Positions 25,615 to 33,796 of a DNA stretch of 50,294 nt are shown piece by piece. The position numbers and the translations under genes were made by a program. Source of the stretch: Burkholderiales bacterium RIFCSPLOWO2_12_FULL_65_40 (GTDB lineage: Bacteria; Pseudomonadota; Gammaproteobacteria; Burkholderiales; Burkholderiaceae_C); assembly GCA_001770955.1 (NCBI GenBank), contig MESL01000031.1:180384-230677 (forward strand), written 5' to 3'. Position 1 is the first letter of the stretch; each line of letters begins with the position of its first letter. A model generated the notes under the pieces. It was not told where the DNA came from, did not search any database, and saw nothing but the letters and a program-made list of their open reading frames with translations.

Positions 25615-25946
25615 CATCGATGCTGAAGAAAAAAGACTGGTCCGCGCAGACAAGGCGTGCGCTGACTGCTACTGAAGTTGTAGCAAAACTGGCCCAGCTC
25701 GAAGGCTGGAGCCTGAGCGGTGATGGCGCCCACGTGGCCATCGAGAAGACCTACCGCTTCGCCAACTACCACGAAACCATTGCCTTCGTGAACGCCGTGG
25801 CCTTCATCGCCCATACCGAAGACCACCACCCCGACCTGTCGGTGCACTACGACCGCTGCGTGGTGCGCCTGAACACGCACGACGTAGGTGGTATCTCGCC
25901 CACCGACATCGACTGCGCCACGCGTTTCGACGCCCTGCTGGCCTGA
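25611..25946 (+). CDS. phhB: 4a-hydroxytetrahydrobiopterin dehydratase
   Basis: A 111-residue pterin-4a-carbinolamine dehydratase, which recycles the pterin cofactor of aromatic amino-acid hydroxylases. The segment FVNAVAFIAHTEDHHPDLSV and the following VVRLNTHDVGGISPTDID show the family histidines and spacing. The ATG at 25611 overlaps the protease stop (ATGA), so translation is probably coupled. An alternative ATG lies at 25620. No phenylalanine hydroxylase is in the window. The N-terminal codons 14-26 (RRALTATEVVAKL) coincide with a copy of the two-hairpin repeat. Confidence 0.93.
   Translation: MTSMLKKKDWSAQTRRALTATEVVAKLAQLEGWSLSGDGAHVAIEKTYRFANYHETIAFVNAVAFIAHTEDHHPDLSVHYDRCVVRLNTHDVGGISPTDIDCATRFDALLA
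25651..25687 (+). repeat. Two-hairpin repeat inside phhB, partial
   Basis: CAAGGCGTGCGCTGACT, then GCTAC-tgaagtt-GTAGC-aaaa. The second stem is perfect and differs from the GCTAT/ATAGC form on both sides, a compensatory pair. It occupies the first helix of PhhB in frame. The other half of the element is not recognisable. Confidence 0.55.
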
Positions 25947-25961
25947 TGCGCGCTCCCCGCC

Positions 25962-26906
25962 ATGGCTGAGCGCAGCACCCTCCTCGAAGGCATCGTGGTC
26001 GCCAGCCACGGCCGCCACTGCATGGTGGAGTCGCCCGACGGTCAGCGCCGCATCTGCCACCCGCGCGGCAAGAAGAGCCAGGCCGTGGTGGGCGACCGCG
26101 TGCTGTGGCAGGCTGCCCCGCCCGGCCAAGGCCACGAGGGCACGATCGAAAAGGTACAGGAGCGGCGCAACCTGTTCTATCGCCAGGACGAAATCCGCAC
26201 CAAGTCGTTCGCCGCCAACCTCGACCAGGTGCTGATCCTGATCGCGGCCGAACCCGTGTTCTCGGAAAGCCAGCTCGCCCGCGCGCTGATCGCCGCCGAG
26301 GCTGAGCACATCACGCCACTGATCGCGCTGAACAAGAGCGATCTGGCGGAGCCTTTCGCGCGCGCCTGGGAACGCCTGCTGCCCTACCGCCACATGGGCG
26401 AAGGCCGCCACTACGGCGTGCTGCCGCTGTCACTGGCACAGTCGGGCGACGTGGACCGCGCCACGCTGATGGAACACCTGCGCGGCAAGACCACGCTGGT
26501 GCTGGGCCCTTCGGGTTCGGGCAAAAGCACGCTGATCAACCTGCTGGTGCCCGGCGCAACGGTGCTGACGGGCGAGATTTCTCAGGCACTCAACTCGGGC
26601 AAACACACGACCACCAGCACCACCTGGTACTGGGTGGACATCGAGCGCAGCACAGCGCTGATCGATTCACCGGGCTTCCAGGAATTCGGCCTGCACCACA
26701 TCGCACCCACACAGCTGGCCGCCTGCATGCCCGACATCGCGGCGCACGCCAGCCACTGCAAGTTCTACAACTGCACGCACCTGCACGAGCCGGGCTGCGG
26801 CGTTCTGGATGCACTCAAAAATGCCTCTGGCATAGATGGGATAAGCGCCAATCGCTATAAAATTTATAGTGAATTGTTTGCCGAACTAAGCCAGCAGCGC
26901 TATTGA
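25962..26906 (+). CDS. rsgA: Ribosome small-subunit GTPase RsgA
   Basis: A 314-residue circularly permuted GTPase acting in late 30S maturation. An OB-fold N-terminus (about 1-75) precedes the G domain with permuted motif order: NKSD (G4, about 127-130) first, then the P-loop GPSGSGKST (about 183-191), the G2 region HTTTSTTWY and DSPGFQEFGLHH (G3). The zinc-binding C-terminus has Cys/His ligands in SHCKFYNCTHLHEPGCGV. The last 30 residues coincide with a two-hairpin repeat copy (KNASGIDGISANRYKIY), yet still align with the family's usual final helix (xISPxRYxSY). It lies 15 bp after phhB. Confidence 0.96.
   Translation: MAERSTLLEGIVVASHGRHCMVESPDGQRRICHPRGKKSQAVVGDRVLWQAAPPGQGHEGTIEKVQERRNLFYRQDEIRTKSFAANLDQVLILIAAEPVFSESQLARALIAAEAEHITPLIALNKSDLAEPFARAWERLLPYRHMGEGRHYGVLPLSLAQSGDVDRATLMEHLRGKTTLVLGPSGSGKSTLINLLVPGATVLTGEISQALNSGKHTTTSTTWYWVDIERSTALIDSPGFQEFGLHHIAPTQLAACMPDIAAHASHCKFYNCTHLHEPGCGVLDALKNASGIDGISANRYKIYSELFAELSQQRY
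26815..26873 (-). repeat. Two-hairpin repeat inside rsgA
   Basis: Read on the minus strand: CACTATAAATTTTATAGCG, then ATTGGCGCTTATCCCATC, then TATGCCAGAGGCATTTTTGA. The flanking CTCAAAAATG is the other end of the element. It is one of the best copies and overlaps the last helix of RsgA in frame. The second stem CGCTATA/TATAGTG pairs with one G-T. Confidence 0.8.
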
Positions 26907-26916
26907 GAGTGCCGCG

Positions 26917-27999
26917 CTACGTGCCCAGCAGTGCCGCCAACGCCTGCACCAGCGCGTCGCACTGCGCGGGCGTGCCCACACTGATGCGCAGGTACTGCCC
27001 AATGCGCTCGGGTCGGCTGAAATGCCGCACCAGCACGCCGCGCTCGCGCAGCGCGCGCGCCAGTTGCGCCGCATCATGCGCCGGATGGCGCACGAACACG
27101 AAATTGGCCTGCGACGGCAGCACCTCGAACCCCAGGTCTTCCAGCTGCAGCGCCAGCCCTTCCCGGCTGTGCATGACGGCCTGGCGCGTCTGGTCGAAAT
27201 ACGCCACGTCACCGTAGGCCGCCACGGCTCCGGCCAGCGCCAGCCGACCGAGCGGGTAGGAATTGAAGCTGTCCTTGACGCGCTCCAGCGCCTCGATCAG
27301 GTGGCGCTGCCCCATGGCGACGCCCACGCGCAGGCCCGCCAGCGAGCGGGACTTGGAAAGTGTGTGCACCACCAGCAGATTCGGATACCGGTCGATCAGC
27401 GCAATGGCACTGTCTGCGCCGAAATCCACGTAGGCCTCATCCACCAGCACCACACGCTGCGGGCAGGCCTCCAGCAGACGCTCGATGGCGGTCAACGGCA
27501 ACGCGATGCCGGTGGGCGCGTTGGGATTGGCGAGCACCACGCCCGCACTGTCGGCCCCAGCCTGCCGCGCCATGGCGTCCAGATCGATGCGCAGTTGCCC
27601 ATCCAGAGGCACGGTATCCACCGCGATGCCATAGAGCTGGCAATACACCTTGTAGAAGCTGTAGGTCACGTCGGGCATCACCAGCGGCGCGCCCTGCTGG
27701 AAGAAGGCGAAGAAGGCATGCGCCAGCACCTCGTCCGAGCCGTTGCCCGCGAACACCTGCCCGGCATCCAGCCCGTGGCAGGCCGCCACGGCTTCGCGCA
27801 GCACCTGCGCACGCGGGTCCGGATACAGTTCCAGCCCCTGCGCTGCCATGGCCTGGATGGCGGCGATGGCGCGCGGCGATGGCGGGTAAGGGTTCTCGTT
27901 GGTGTTGAGCTTGACGAGGTTGGGTATGCGCGGCTGCTCGCCAGGCACATAAGGCTCCAGGGCGCCCACCACGGGGCTCCAGAAAGACGGACAACGCAA
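26917..27999 (-). CDS. hisC: Histidinol-phosphate aminotransferase (HisC type)
   Basis: A 360-residue PLP-dependent class I/II aminotransferase. It converts imidazole-acetol phosphate to histidinol phosphate, and close paralogues decarboxylate threonine phosphate. Features: [54 protein letters not shown] and the PLP-lysine segment [15 protein letters not shown]. There is no ATG near the N-terminus. The TTG at 27999 with AAGGAGAAGTC directly upstream is the best start (TTG-Arg-Cys-Pro). It lies 13 bp after the CobD/CbiB-like gene, outside any his operon. That context leaves a cobamide-related role open, but the family fit is HisC. Confidence 0.88.
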   Translation of the reverse strand: MRCPSFWSPVVGALEPYVPGEQPRIPNLVKLNTNENPYPPSPRAIAAIQAMAAQGLELYPDPRAQVLREAVAACHGLDAGQVFAGNGSDEVLAHAFFAFFQQGAPLVMPDVTYSFYKVYCQLYGIAVDTVPLDGQLRIDLDAMARQAGADSAGVVLANPNAPTGIALPLTAIERLLEACPQRVVLVDEAYVDFGADSAIALIDRYPNLLVVHTLSKSRSLAGLRVGVAMGQRHLIEALERVKDSFNSYPLGRLALAGAVAAYGDVAYFDQTRQAVMHSREGLALQLEDLGFEVLPSQANFVFVRHPAHDAAQLARALRERGVLVRHFSRPERIGQYLRISVGTPAQCDALVQALAALLGT

Positions 28000-28012
28000 G
28001 ACTTCTCCTTCC

Positions 28013-28999
28013 TCAGCCCAGCAGCCGGGCCAGCGTGAGCAGAGCCAGCAGCAGCATCCACACCACCACGGAGCGCCAGACCAGGCCGACCACGCTGCGC
28101 AGATGGCCCACCTCGGGCTCACGCCCCGGGGTGCTGTCGCTCTCGCCGATGCTGGCATCCACCTCGAAATCCTGGGCCGGGTGGTGGTCCGGACGCGCCT
28201 TGAGGGCCTCGCCTCCGAGGCGCACATTGATGGCCCCCGCAGTGGCCGCCAGAATCACACCATCGTTGTCGTTTGGAAAGCGCTGGGCATGGAACCGCCA
28301 GCCCTCGATGGCTTCCTCGAAGCTGCCCACCACGGCAAAGACCAAAGCGGTCAGGCGCGCCGGCACCCAGTCGATCACCGTCCAGGCCTGGGCCGTGGCA
28401 CCCTGCAATGAAGGGCTGGCCCGCTGAATGGCCTCGCTGCCGCGATCAGCCCAGTAGCGCGACACGAACTCGGCCATGCGGTACAGCACCGCCCCCATGG
28501 GCCCCAGGCCCAGAGCCGCCAGCACCGAATACCAGGCCAGCACGCCAAACACATGCCGGTGCGCCGCCAGGACCGAATATTCGATCACATGGCGCACCAC
28601 TTCGCTGCGCGGCAGATCGCCCGCATCCACCTGCTGCCAGTCGGCCAGGCGCTCGCGTGCTCGCTCCTCGTCGCCCTCCTCCAGCGCATCGCGAATGCCC
28701 GTGAAATGGTGGCTGAACTGGCGAAAACCCAGCGTGATGTAGAGCACCGCCACGTTCCAGAGCACCGCGACCGGCCAGCTCACACCCCAGAGCAGCGCGG
28801 CATGCACCGCAAAGACAAACAGGGCAGGCACCAGCACGGCCAGGCACCATGCCACCCAGCCATGGTGCGATTGGCCCGCATCGAAATTGCGGCTGACCGA
28901 CAGCGACCATGCACGCAGACCGGCATGGATCGGGTTGCTGCGCGCCAGCGGGCGCGCCTGCTCGATCAGCAGCGCAAACAGGATGGCAAAGAAACTCAT
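28013..28999 (-). CDS. CobD/CbiB-family membrane protein
   Basis: A 328-residue inner-membrane protein with about five hydrophobic segments (near 1-15, 48-70, 75-92, 150-175 and 308-325). Segments such as [39 protein letters not shown] and [15 protein letters not shown] match the group annotated as CobD/CbiB family, which also includes AmpE-like proteins. CbiB attaches aminopropanol phosphate to adenosylcobyric acid, but this branch is divergent and no other cobalamin gene is in the window, so activity is uncertain. I start it at the ATG at 28999 ([11 protein letters not shown]). It lies between the Nudix and hisC genes, all on the minus strand. Confidence 0.78.
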   Translation of the reverse strand: MSFFAILFALLIEQARPLARSNPIHAGLRAWSLSVSRNFDAGQSHHGWVAWCLAVLVPALFVFAVHAALLWGVSWPVAVLWNVAVLYITLGFRQFSHHFTGIRDALEEGDEERARERLADWQQVDAGDLPRSEVVRHVIEYSVLAAHRHVFGVLAWYSVLAALGLGPMGAVLYRMAEFVSRYWADRGSEAIQRASPSLQGATAQAWTVIDWVPARLTALVFAVVGSFEEAIEGWRFHAQRFPNDNDGVILAATAGAINVRLGGEALKARPDHHPAQDFEVDASIGESDSTPGREPEVGHLRSVVGLVWRSVVVWMLLLALLTLARLLG

Positions 29000-29100
29000 G
29001 GCGGCAATGATAGCGGCGCTGCACTGCCACACAGTGCATGGCCAGCAGCATTTCCATCGACCATCAGCCCACGAAACCGGCATGGCCCACGCCAGGGCTC

Positions 29101-29172
29101 CCGCGCAAGGGCCGCCCCGCCGCGCTGGGAGCGTCCCCCTACGGGGGAAGGCGCAAAGCGACTCAGGGGGAG
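29101..29172 (-). repeat. Post-stop GC-rich repeat, short form
   Basis: Begins 3 nt after the Nudix stop on the minus strand: CCCCCTGAGTCGCTTTGCGC, then CTTCCCCCGTAGGGGGAC and CAGCGCGGCGGGGCGGCCC. The same order of blocks recurs after ftsK (45464-45560), there with a longer hairpin between the CCCCC blocks. Confidence 0.85.
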
Positions 29173-29175
29173 GCG

Positions 29176-29883
29176 TCACCCTGCCTGCATGAACCGGTAG
29201 AAATTGCGCAGCATGCCCGCCGTGGCACCCCAGATGAAGTGGCTGGCGCGGCCATCGTGGTAAGGCATGGAGAACCATTCCCGGCGCACCCCCTCCCACT
29301 CCACCGCATGGCGCTGGTGATGGGCCGGGTTGAGAAGGAACGCCAATGGCACCTCGAAAATCTCGGCTACTTCGTACGGATTGGGCTGGAGCACGCAGTC
29401 GGGCTGCACCAGAGCGACGACCGGGGTGATGATGAACGAAGAGCCCGTCCGGTAGATGGGCAGCGTGCCCAGCACTTCCACAAAACGGCTCTCCAGCCCC
29501 ACTTCCTCTTCGGCCTCACGCAAGGCCGTGGCGGCGGGGCTGGCATCCTCCGGATCGGCGCGCCCCCCGGGAAACGCCACCTGGCCCGAGTGCGTGGACA
29601 GGTGCGCCGTGCGCTCGGTCAGCAGCACCATGGGCTGCTCGCGCAGCACGATGGGTACCAGCACCGAGGCGTGTGCAGGTGCACGGCTGCTGAACCGCTT
29701 CTCGGAAGAGACTTCAGGCGTCCAGACGGGCGGCTCCCGGAAACGCTGCCGCAAGGCATGGGGGGTTTGCTGCTGCGCAGACACGGCGGGCAGGTGCGCA
29801 TCGACACCCAATACCGGCACGGCGCGCGGGTCGAAGTCAGGCAGCCTGGACAACGGCGGCACGGATTCAGGCGAAGTGGCCAT
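29176..29883 (-). CDS. CoA-pyrophosphatase-type Nudix hydrolase
   Basis: A 235-residue Nudix enzyme. The Nudix box GGRADPEDASPAATALREAE followed by EEVGL is intact. It is preceded by LTERTAHLSTHSGQVAFP, the signature of the CoA-diphosphatase subfamily (NUDT7/CoAse-like), which hydrolyses CoA and its derivatives to phosphopantetheine compounds. Residues 1-65 are a non-conserved, Pro-rich N-terminal extension. The ATG is at 29883. It is the first of three minus-strand genes with the CobD/CbiB-like gene and hisC, but 176 bp including a repeat separate it from the next gene. Confidence 0.9.
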   Translation of the reverse strand: MATSPESVPPLSRLPDFDPRAVPVLGVDAHLPAVSAQQQTPHALRQRFREPPVWTPEVSSEKRFSSRAPAHASVLVPIVLREQPMVLLTERTAHLSTHSGQVAFPGGRADPEDASPAATALREAEEEVGLESRFVEVLGTLPIYRTGSSFIITPVVALVQPDCVLQPNPYEVAEIFEVPLAFLLNPAHHQRHAVEWEGVRREWFSMPYHDGRASHFIWGATAGMLRNFYRFMQAG

Positions 29884-29894
29884 GGCAGCAGGCT

Positions 29895-29936
29895 CAAAAA
29901 AGCAAAAAGCCGCTACAGGCAGAAGCTGCAGCGGCT
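29895..29936 (-). terminator. Terminator of the rpsP-rplS operon
   Basis: On the minus strand AGCCGCT, a 15-nt loop and AGCGGCT are followed by TTTTTGCTTTTTT. It starts about 20 bp after the rplS stop and overlaps the Nudix upstream region. Confidence 0.88.
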
Positions 29937-29957
29937 CGGGCAGGCAAGAAAAAACGC

Positions 29958-30350
29958 TTACGCTGCGGCGACGGGTGCGGCCGCCTTGTTGACGCGCTGG
30001 GGCAGCTTTTCCTTGATACGTGCCGACTTGCCGCTGCGGTCGCGCAGGTAGTACAGCTTGGCGCGGCGGACGTCACCACGGCGCTTGACTTCGATCTTGG
30101 CGATCAGGGGGCTGTAGGTCTGGAACGTACGCTCCACGCCTTCGCCGCTGGAGATCTTGCGCACGGTGAAGGCGCTGTTGATGCCGCGATTGCGCTTGGC
30201 GATCACGACGCCTTCGTAGGCCTGCACGCGCTTGCGGGTGCCTTCAACCACGTTCACGCTCACGATGACCGTGTCGCCGGGTGCGAATTCAGGAATGGTC
30301 TTGCCGAGGCGGGCGATTTCTTCCGCTTCGAGGGTCTGGATCAGGTTCAT
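29958..30350 (-). CDS. rplS: 50S ribosomal protein L19
   Basis: A 130-residue protein of the large subunit at the 30S-50S interface. The start [17 protein letters not shown] and the core [35 protein letters not shown] and [17 protein letters not shown] are unmistakable. The C-terminus has an Ala/Val/Pro-rich extension ([12 protein letters not shown]). I take the ATG at 30350. An upstream in-frame ATG at 30380 would add ten non-conserved residues. It is the last gene of rpsP-rimM-trmD-rplS, 120 bp after trmD. A TATAAT-like hexamer near the trmD stop could give an extra promoter. Confidence 0.97.
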   Translation of the reverse strand: MNLIQTLEAEEIARLGKTIPEFAPGDTVIVSVNVVEGTRKRVQAYEGVVIAKRNRGINSAFTVRKISSGEGVERTFQTYSPLIAKIEVKRRGDVRRAKLYYLRDRSGKSARIKEKLPQRVNKAAAPVAAA

Positions 30351-30470
30351 GTTTACATCTCGCGATCGTGTCCGCGCCATAAGTGGCAGCGTCGGGATTG
30401 ACGTTCAGGCCCTGCTGTTTCAACGCAGAGCGGCCGGCCAGAGGATCGAAAAGCCTTTGATTATAACCAC

Positions 30471-31229
30471 TCAGCGGCAACTGGCCAGCACCTGCTCGTC
30501 CTGGGCGCTCAGGCGACCGGCAGCCCGCGCCGCAGCAATCAGGTCCGGGCGGTGCCTCGCCGTCGTGGCCAGGCGCTGCGCGCGGCGCCAGCGATCGATC
30601 TGCGCGTGGTGGCCCGAAAGCAGCTCGGGCGGCACGCTGCGCCCTTCCCACTCTTCGGGGCGCGTGTAATGCGGGCAGTCGAGCAGGCCATCGAGGGCCG
30701 GATTGAAGCTGTCGAACTGGTGGCTGCCTTCGTCGTTCAGCACCCCGGGCTGCAGCCGCGCCACGGCATCAAGCAGCGCCAGCGCAGCGATCTCGCCGCC
30801 CGAGAGCACGAAGTCGCCCAGGCTGAGCTGCACATCGACATGCGCATCAATGAAACGCTGATCGATGCCCTCGTAGCGCCCGCACAGCAAAACGGCGCCC
30901 CGGCTGGCCGACCATTGCTCCACCGCGGCATGGTTCAGTGGAGCGCCTATCGGAGAAAAGAGCACCAGCGGTGCCTGGGCGTCCGGTGCCTCGGCACGGT
31001 CGGCACGGATGGCGGCCAGGCAGCGCGCCAACGGCTGCACCATCATCACCATGCCCGGGCCGCCGCCGAAGGGCCGGTCGTCCACGCGCCGGTAGTTGCC
31101 CTCGGCATGGTCGCGCGGATTCCACAGGCGCACGTCCACCTGACCCGAGGCGTAGGCGCGGCGCGTCACGCCGCTGGCCAGGAACGGGCCAAAAAGCTCG
31201 GGAAACAGCGTGATGACGTCAAAGCGCAT
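30471..31229 (-). CDS. trmD: tRNA (guanine37-N1)-methyltransferase
   Basis: Methylates G37 next to the anticodon, preventing +1 frameshifting. A 252-residue SPOUT enzyme with a deep trefoil knot. Key segments are MRFDVITLFPELFG, DDRPFGGGPGMVMMVQP, VLLCGRYEGIDQRF, LSLGDFVLSGGE and PHYTRPEEWEGRSVPPELLS. I start at 31229 (MRFD). An ATG three codons upstream is possible. It lies 18 bp after rimM in the ribosomal operon. Confidence 0.97.
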   Translation of the reverse strand: MRFDVITLFPELFGPFLASGVTRRAYASGQVDVRLWNPRDHAEGNYRRVDDRPFGGGPGMVMMVQPLARCLAAIRADRAEAPDAQAPLVLFSPIGAPLNHAAVEQWSASRGAVLLCGRYEGIDQRFIDAHVDVQLSLGDFVLSGGEIAALALLDAVARLQPGVLNDEGSHQFDSFNPALDGLLDCPHYTRPEEWEGRSVPPELLSGHHAQIDRWRRAQRLATTARHRPDLIAAARAAGRLSAQDEQVLASCR

Positions 31230-31247
31230 GGCGCGCAATCTGCCGGT

Positions 31248-31817
31248 TCAATAATCGGGCTGCCAATCGACCGTAATGCAGCGGCCGGGCAGGTCCACCT
31301 TGTCCACATAGGCCGAGACGAAAGGAACCATGCGCTCTTGCGGCTTGCCATCCTGTTCATAGGCAATCACCAGCACCGTTTGCGGGCCGGTGGACAGCAG
31401 GTCGCGCACCTCGCCAAGGGCCACGCCCTCGCGGTTGACCACCGCCAGGCCGATCAGGTCGACCCAGTAGTACTCGTCGGCCTGGGCCGCAGGGAAACTG
31501 GAACGCTCGATGAAGATGCGGGCGCCGCGCAAAGCCTCGGCGGCGTTGCGATCATCGATGCCCTCAGCCCAGGCCACGACGGAATCGGAATGGTCCTTCA
31601 CCTGCCGGATGGACAGCTGGGCTGTGCCGGAAAAGGTGCGTGCACCGCGCTCCGAAGGCTGCAGAAACCAGCGCCTGGCTTTGAACAATGCCTCGGGGTC
31701 GCTGCTGTAGGGCAGCACCTTGAACCAGCCCTTGACGCCCCAGGCGTCGGCGATGCGCCCGACTTCGATGGCGTCGGCGGGCAGTTCGGCGGGCTCGAGT
31801 TTCAGTTCAGAGGTCAT
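31248..31817 (-). CDS. rimM: Ribosome maturation factor RimM
   Basis: A 189-residue 30S assembly factor that binds S19. The N-terminal beta barrel begins VGRIADAWGVKGWFKVLPYS, and a PRC-barrel C-terminal domain follows (YYWVDLIGLAVVN, VLVIAYEQDGKPQERMVPF). The final VDLPGRCITVDWQPDY matches the family end. It lies between rpsP and trmD. An intrinsic-terminator-like hairpin separates it from rpsP, so its expression may be lower than that of rpsP. Confidence 0.96.
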   Translation of the reverse strand: MTSELKLEPAELPADAIEVGRIADAWGVKGWFKVLPYSSDPEALFKARRWFLQPSERGARTFSGTAQLSIRQVKDHSDSVVAWAEGIDDRNAAEALRGARIFIERSSFPAAQADEYYWVDLIGLAVVNREGVALGEVRDLLSTGPQTVLVIAYEQDGKPQERMVPFVSAYVDKVDLPGRCITVDWQPDY

Positions 31818-31838
31818 GGCGTGCTGCTGCAGAGAAAT

Positions 31839-31882
31839 GAAAAAAGGCGGGTTCCGTCAGTCATGAACCGACGCAACCCGCC
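31839..31882 (-). terminator. Intra-operon terminator between rpsP and rimM
   Basis: On the minus strand GGCGGGTT (31875-31882) pairs with AACCCGCC (31846-31853) across a 21-nt loop and is followed by TTTTTTCATT. It lies between the rpsP stop and the rimM start, so it probably lowers read-through rather than ending the operon. Confidence 0.8.
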
Positions 31883-31903
31883 CTTGCCGGGGCTACCCGA
31901 ACC

Positions 31904-32155
31904 TTAAGCGGCCTTCTTGGCGGCTTGCTTGATCAGGCGGTCCACGGTGGGGGACGACTGGGCACCCACGCTCTGCCAGTAGGCCAGACGGTCCTGTGCG
32001 ATGCGCAGGCCTTCTTCGGTTTCCTTGGCGGTGGGGTTGTAGAAGCCCAGACGCTCAATGAAGCGGCCATCGCGGCGCACGCGCTTGTCGGCAACGACGA
32101 TGTTGAAGAAAGGACGGCCCTTGGAGCCGCCGCGAGAGAGTCGAATGACGACCAT
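31904..32155 (-). CDS. rpsP: 30S ribosomal protein S16
   Basis: An 83-residue protein of the 30S body. The sequence [20 protein letters not shown], with [15 protein letters not shown], is standard for S16. The C-terminus (QAAKKAA) is Ala/Lys-rich. It is the first gene of rpsP-rimM-trmD-rplS. The leader is about 105 nt from the promoter at 32267-32295. Confidence 0.97.
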   Translation of the reverse strand: MVVIRLSRGGSKGRPFFNIVVADKRVRRDGRFIERLGFYNPTAKETEEGLRIAQDRLAYWQSVGAQSSPTVDRLIKQAAKKAA

Positions 32156-32266
32156 GATTTATCCTTCGGGTGGTGGGCCGGCGCCATGCGCCCGGGCCAC
32201 GTAAATTCGCAACGTTTGAGACACGCGACATGGCCACCCGGCCAGCGACACGCTGCAAAGCCGCTG

Positions 32267-32295
32267 ATTATATCTTTCTTTACCAGTCATGCCAC
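32267..32295 (-). promoter_or_regulatory. Promoter of the rpsP operon
   Basis: On the minus strand GTGGCA (32290-32295), a 17-nt spacer and a perfect TATAAT (32267-32272). The -35 element overlaps the start codon of the divergent acetyltransferase gene. Confidence 0.7.
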
Positions 32296-32810
32296 AGATT
32301 CGTTCCAGCCACGACGGCGATATCGCCGCCATCACGGCCATTTATGCCCACCATGTGCTCCATGGCACCGGCACCTTCGAAACCGAGCCGCCCTCGGAAA
32401 CCGACATGGCCGCACGCCGCGCCGATGTGCTCGGCAAAGGCCTGCCCTACCTCGTCGCCGAACAGGATGGGCAGGTGCTGGGCTTTGCCTATTGCAACTG
32501 GTTCAAACCGCGCCCGGCCTACCGCTTTTCGGCCGAGGATTCCATTTACGTGGCAGAGGCCGCACGCGGCCTGGGCGTCGGCCGGCTGCTGCTCGATGCG
32601 CTGTGCACTGCCGCCGAGGCCGCAGGCGTGCGCAAGTTGCTCGCCGTGATCGGCGACTCGGCCAACGCGGGTTCCATCCGGGTGCACCAGGCAGCGGGGT
32701 TCACGCACATCGGCGTGATGCGCTCGGTCGGCTGGAAGTTCGGCGCCTGGCGCGATGTGGTCCTCATGGAAAAACCCCTGGGCGCGGGCGACACCACATC
32801 GCCCGAATAA
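32289..32810 (+). CDS. GNAT N-acetyltransferase, phosphinothricin-type
   Basis: A 173-residue acetyl-CoA-dependent transferase close to the PAT/Bar subgroup. Features: AAITAIYAHHVLHGTGTFET, LVAEQDGQVLGFAYC, SIYVAEAARGLGVGRLLLDA (acetyl-CoA pyrophosphate loop) and HQAAGFTHIGVMRSVGWKFG. Such enzymes acetylate phosphinothricin, methionine derivatives or other amines, so the natural substrate is open. The ATG at 32289 lies inside the divergent rpsP promoter. The TM2-domain gene follows 7 bp downstream. Confidence 0.9.
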   Translation: MPQIRSSHDGDIAAITAIYAHHVLHGTGTFETEPPSETDMAARRADVLGKGLPYLVAEQDGQVLGFAYCNWFKPRPAYRFSAEDSIYVAEAARGLGVGRLLLDALCTAAEAAGVRKLLAVIGDSANAGSIRVHQAAGFTHIGVMRSVGWKFGAWRDVVLMEKPLGAGDTTSPE

Positions 32811-32817
32811 TGAGCGC

Positions 32818-33264
32818 ATGAAAAACAAAACCCTGGCCGCCTGGCTGACTTTTCTGGGCGGCCCGCTGGGACTGCACCGCTTCTACCTGCATGGCCCGAC
32901 CGACCTGCTGGGCTGGCTGCTGCCCATTCCCACGGCTCTGGGGCTGTACGGCATCGAGCGCGTGCAGCAGTTCGGCCAGGACGACCGGTGGAGCTGGCTG
33001 CTCATTCCCTTGCTCGGCTTCACCGTGGCGGGCTGCGCCCTGCGCGCCATCCTGTATGGATTGATGACACCCGAGCGCTGGAACGGGCGCTTCAACTCCT
33101 CCGCCCCGGCCGAGGCCGCGCCCGGCCAGACCAACTGGCTCACCGTTGGCGCCATCGTGGCCTCGCTGATGGTCGGCACCGCCGTGCTGATGGCCAGCCT
33201 GGCGTTCAGCTTCCAGCACTACTTCGAGTACCAGATCGAGGAAGCGCGCAAGATTTCGCAGTGA
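32818..33264 (+). CDS. TM2-domain-containing membrane protein
   Basis: A 148-residue small membrane protein. The N-terminus AAWLTFLGGPLGLHRFYLHG is a TM2 domain. Further hydrophobic segments lie near residues 30-45, 58-80 and 103-128. I take the ATG at 32818. The role of TM2 proteins in bacteria is unknown. It follows the acetyltransferase gene on the same strand, so co-transcription is likely. Confidence 0.83.
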   Translation: MKNKTLAAWLTFLGGPLGLHRFYLHGPTDLLGWLLPIPTALGLYGIERVQQFGQDDRWSWLLIPLLGFTVAGCALRAILYGLMTPERWNGRFNSSAPAEAAPGQTNWLTVGAIVASLMVGTAVLMASLAFSFQHYFEYQIEEARKISQ

Positions 33265-33283
33265 TCCGCCTCCGGAAAAAATA

Positions 33284-33345
33284 AGGCAAAAACAGCCTTC
33301 ATCCCTTTCCCATCAAGCGTCAGAAGCTATATTTTCAATAGCAAA
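33284..33345 (-). repeat. Two-hairpin repeat, intergenic copy
   Basis: On the + strand: AAAACAGCC, CATCCCTTTCCCATCAAGCG, TCAGAAGCTATATTTTCAAT, AGC. The second stem is GCTAT-attttca-ATAGC. It lies just after the TM2-protein gene. Confidence 0.75.
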
Positions 33346-33367
33346 TTGACCTGCGCGTGGCACGCCC

Positions 33368-33538
33368 CTAACGCGGGAGCGCCGCCTGCTGGCGGTTGCG
33401 CCAGCCGTGGTAGCGTGCCCGCTGCAGCGCAAAGAACTCCAGCACGCCCCAGACCACAGCGCTGCCGAGCAGCCCCCACAGCATCAGCTGGCGGACCGCC
33501 TCAGTCCTGCGCGGGCGATGGGTGGGTGAATTCTTCAT
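33368..33538 (-). CDS. Small single-span membrane protein (putative)
   Basis: A 56-residue frame starting MKNSPTHRPRRTEAVRQ, with one clear membrane helix (LMLWGLLGSAVVWGVLEFF) and a basic C-terminus. An ATG four codons upstream (33550) is also possible. No strong ribosome binding site is seen. The hydrophobic helix flanked by Arg-rich ends looks protein-like. It overlaps the end of the 44-codon frame upstream by 38 nt in another frame, which suggests a coupled pair. I do not recognise a family. Confidence 0.5.
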   Translation of the reverse strand: MKNSPTHRPRRTEAVRQLMLWGLLGSAVVWGVLEFFALQRARYHGWRNRQQAALPR

Positions 33539-33635
33539 AGGACACGCCATCGCTGCCCGGCAAATCCAGCCATGGCCAGCGTACGTCGAACATATCGTCG
33601 AGGAGTCTCTGCAATCCCAGCAGTTTCCAGAACAT
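33501..33635 (-). CDS. Possible 44-residue protein
   Basis: The frame reads MFWKLLGLQRLLDDMFDVRW, then PWLDLPGSDGVSYEEFTHPS and PAQD. Its composition is protein-like (no GC-rich shadow pattern), with a WPWLDLPG core. It precedes and overlaps the small membrane-protein frame, and the two may be translated together. The ribosome binding site is weak (AAAGG). Unrecognised family. Confidence 0.4.
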   Translation of the reverse strand: MFWKLLGLQRLLDDMFDVRWPWLDLPGSDGVSYEEFTHPSPAQD

Positions 33636-33796
33636 ACAAGGCCTTTGGTAGAGGTTGTCGGCGGCTCCAAGTTAACTGCAGCGTGTGACAGTTTGGCGTC
33701 GTTCAGCGCATTTGCCACACCCGCAACCGGTGTGCACACAGGCTCCCGGGCGGGCAGTATGCTCCAGCATCCCCCCGGCCCCACTACCCTCACACC

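Noticed and set aside
30351..30380. Ten-residue longer L19 start
   Set aside because: The extra residues are not part of L19, and [14 protein letters not shown] is the normal start with a GAGATG site before it.
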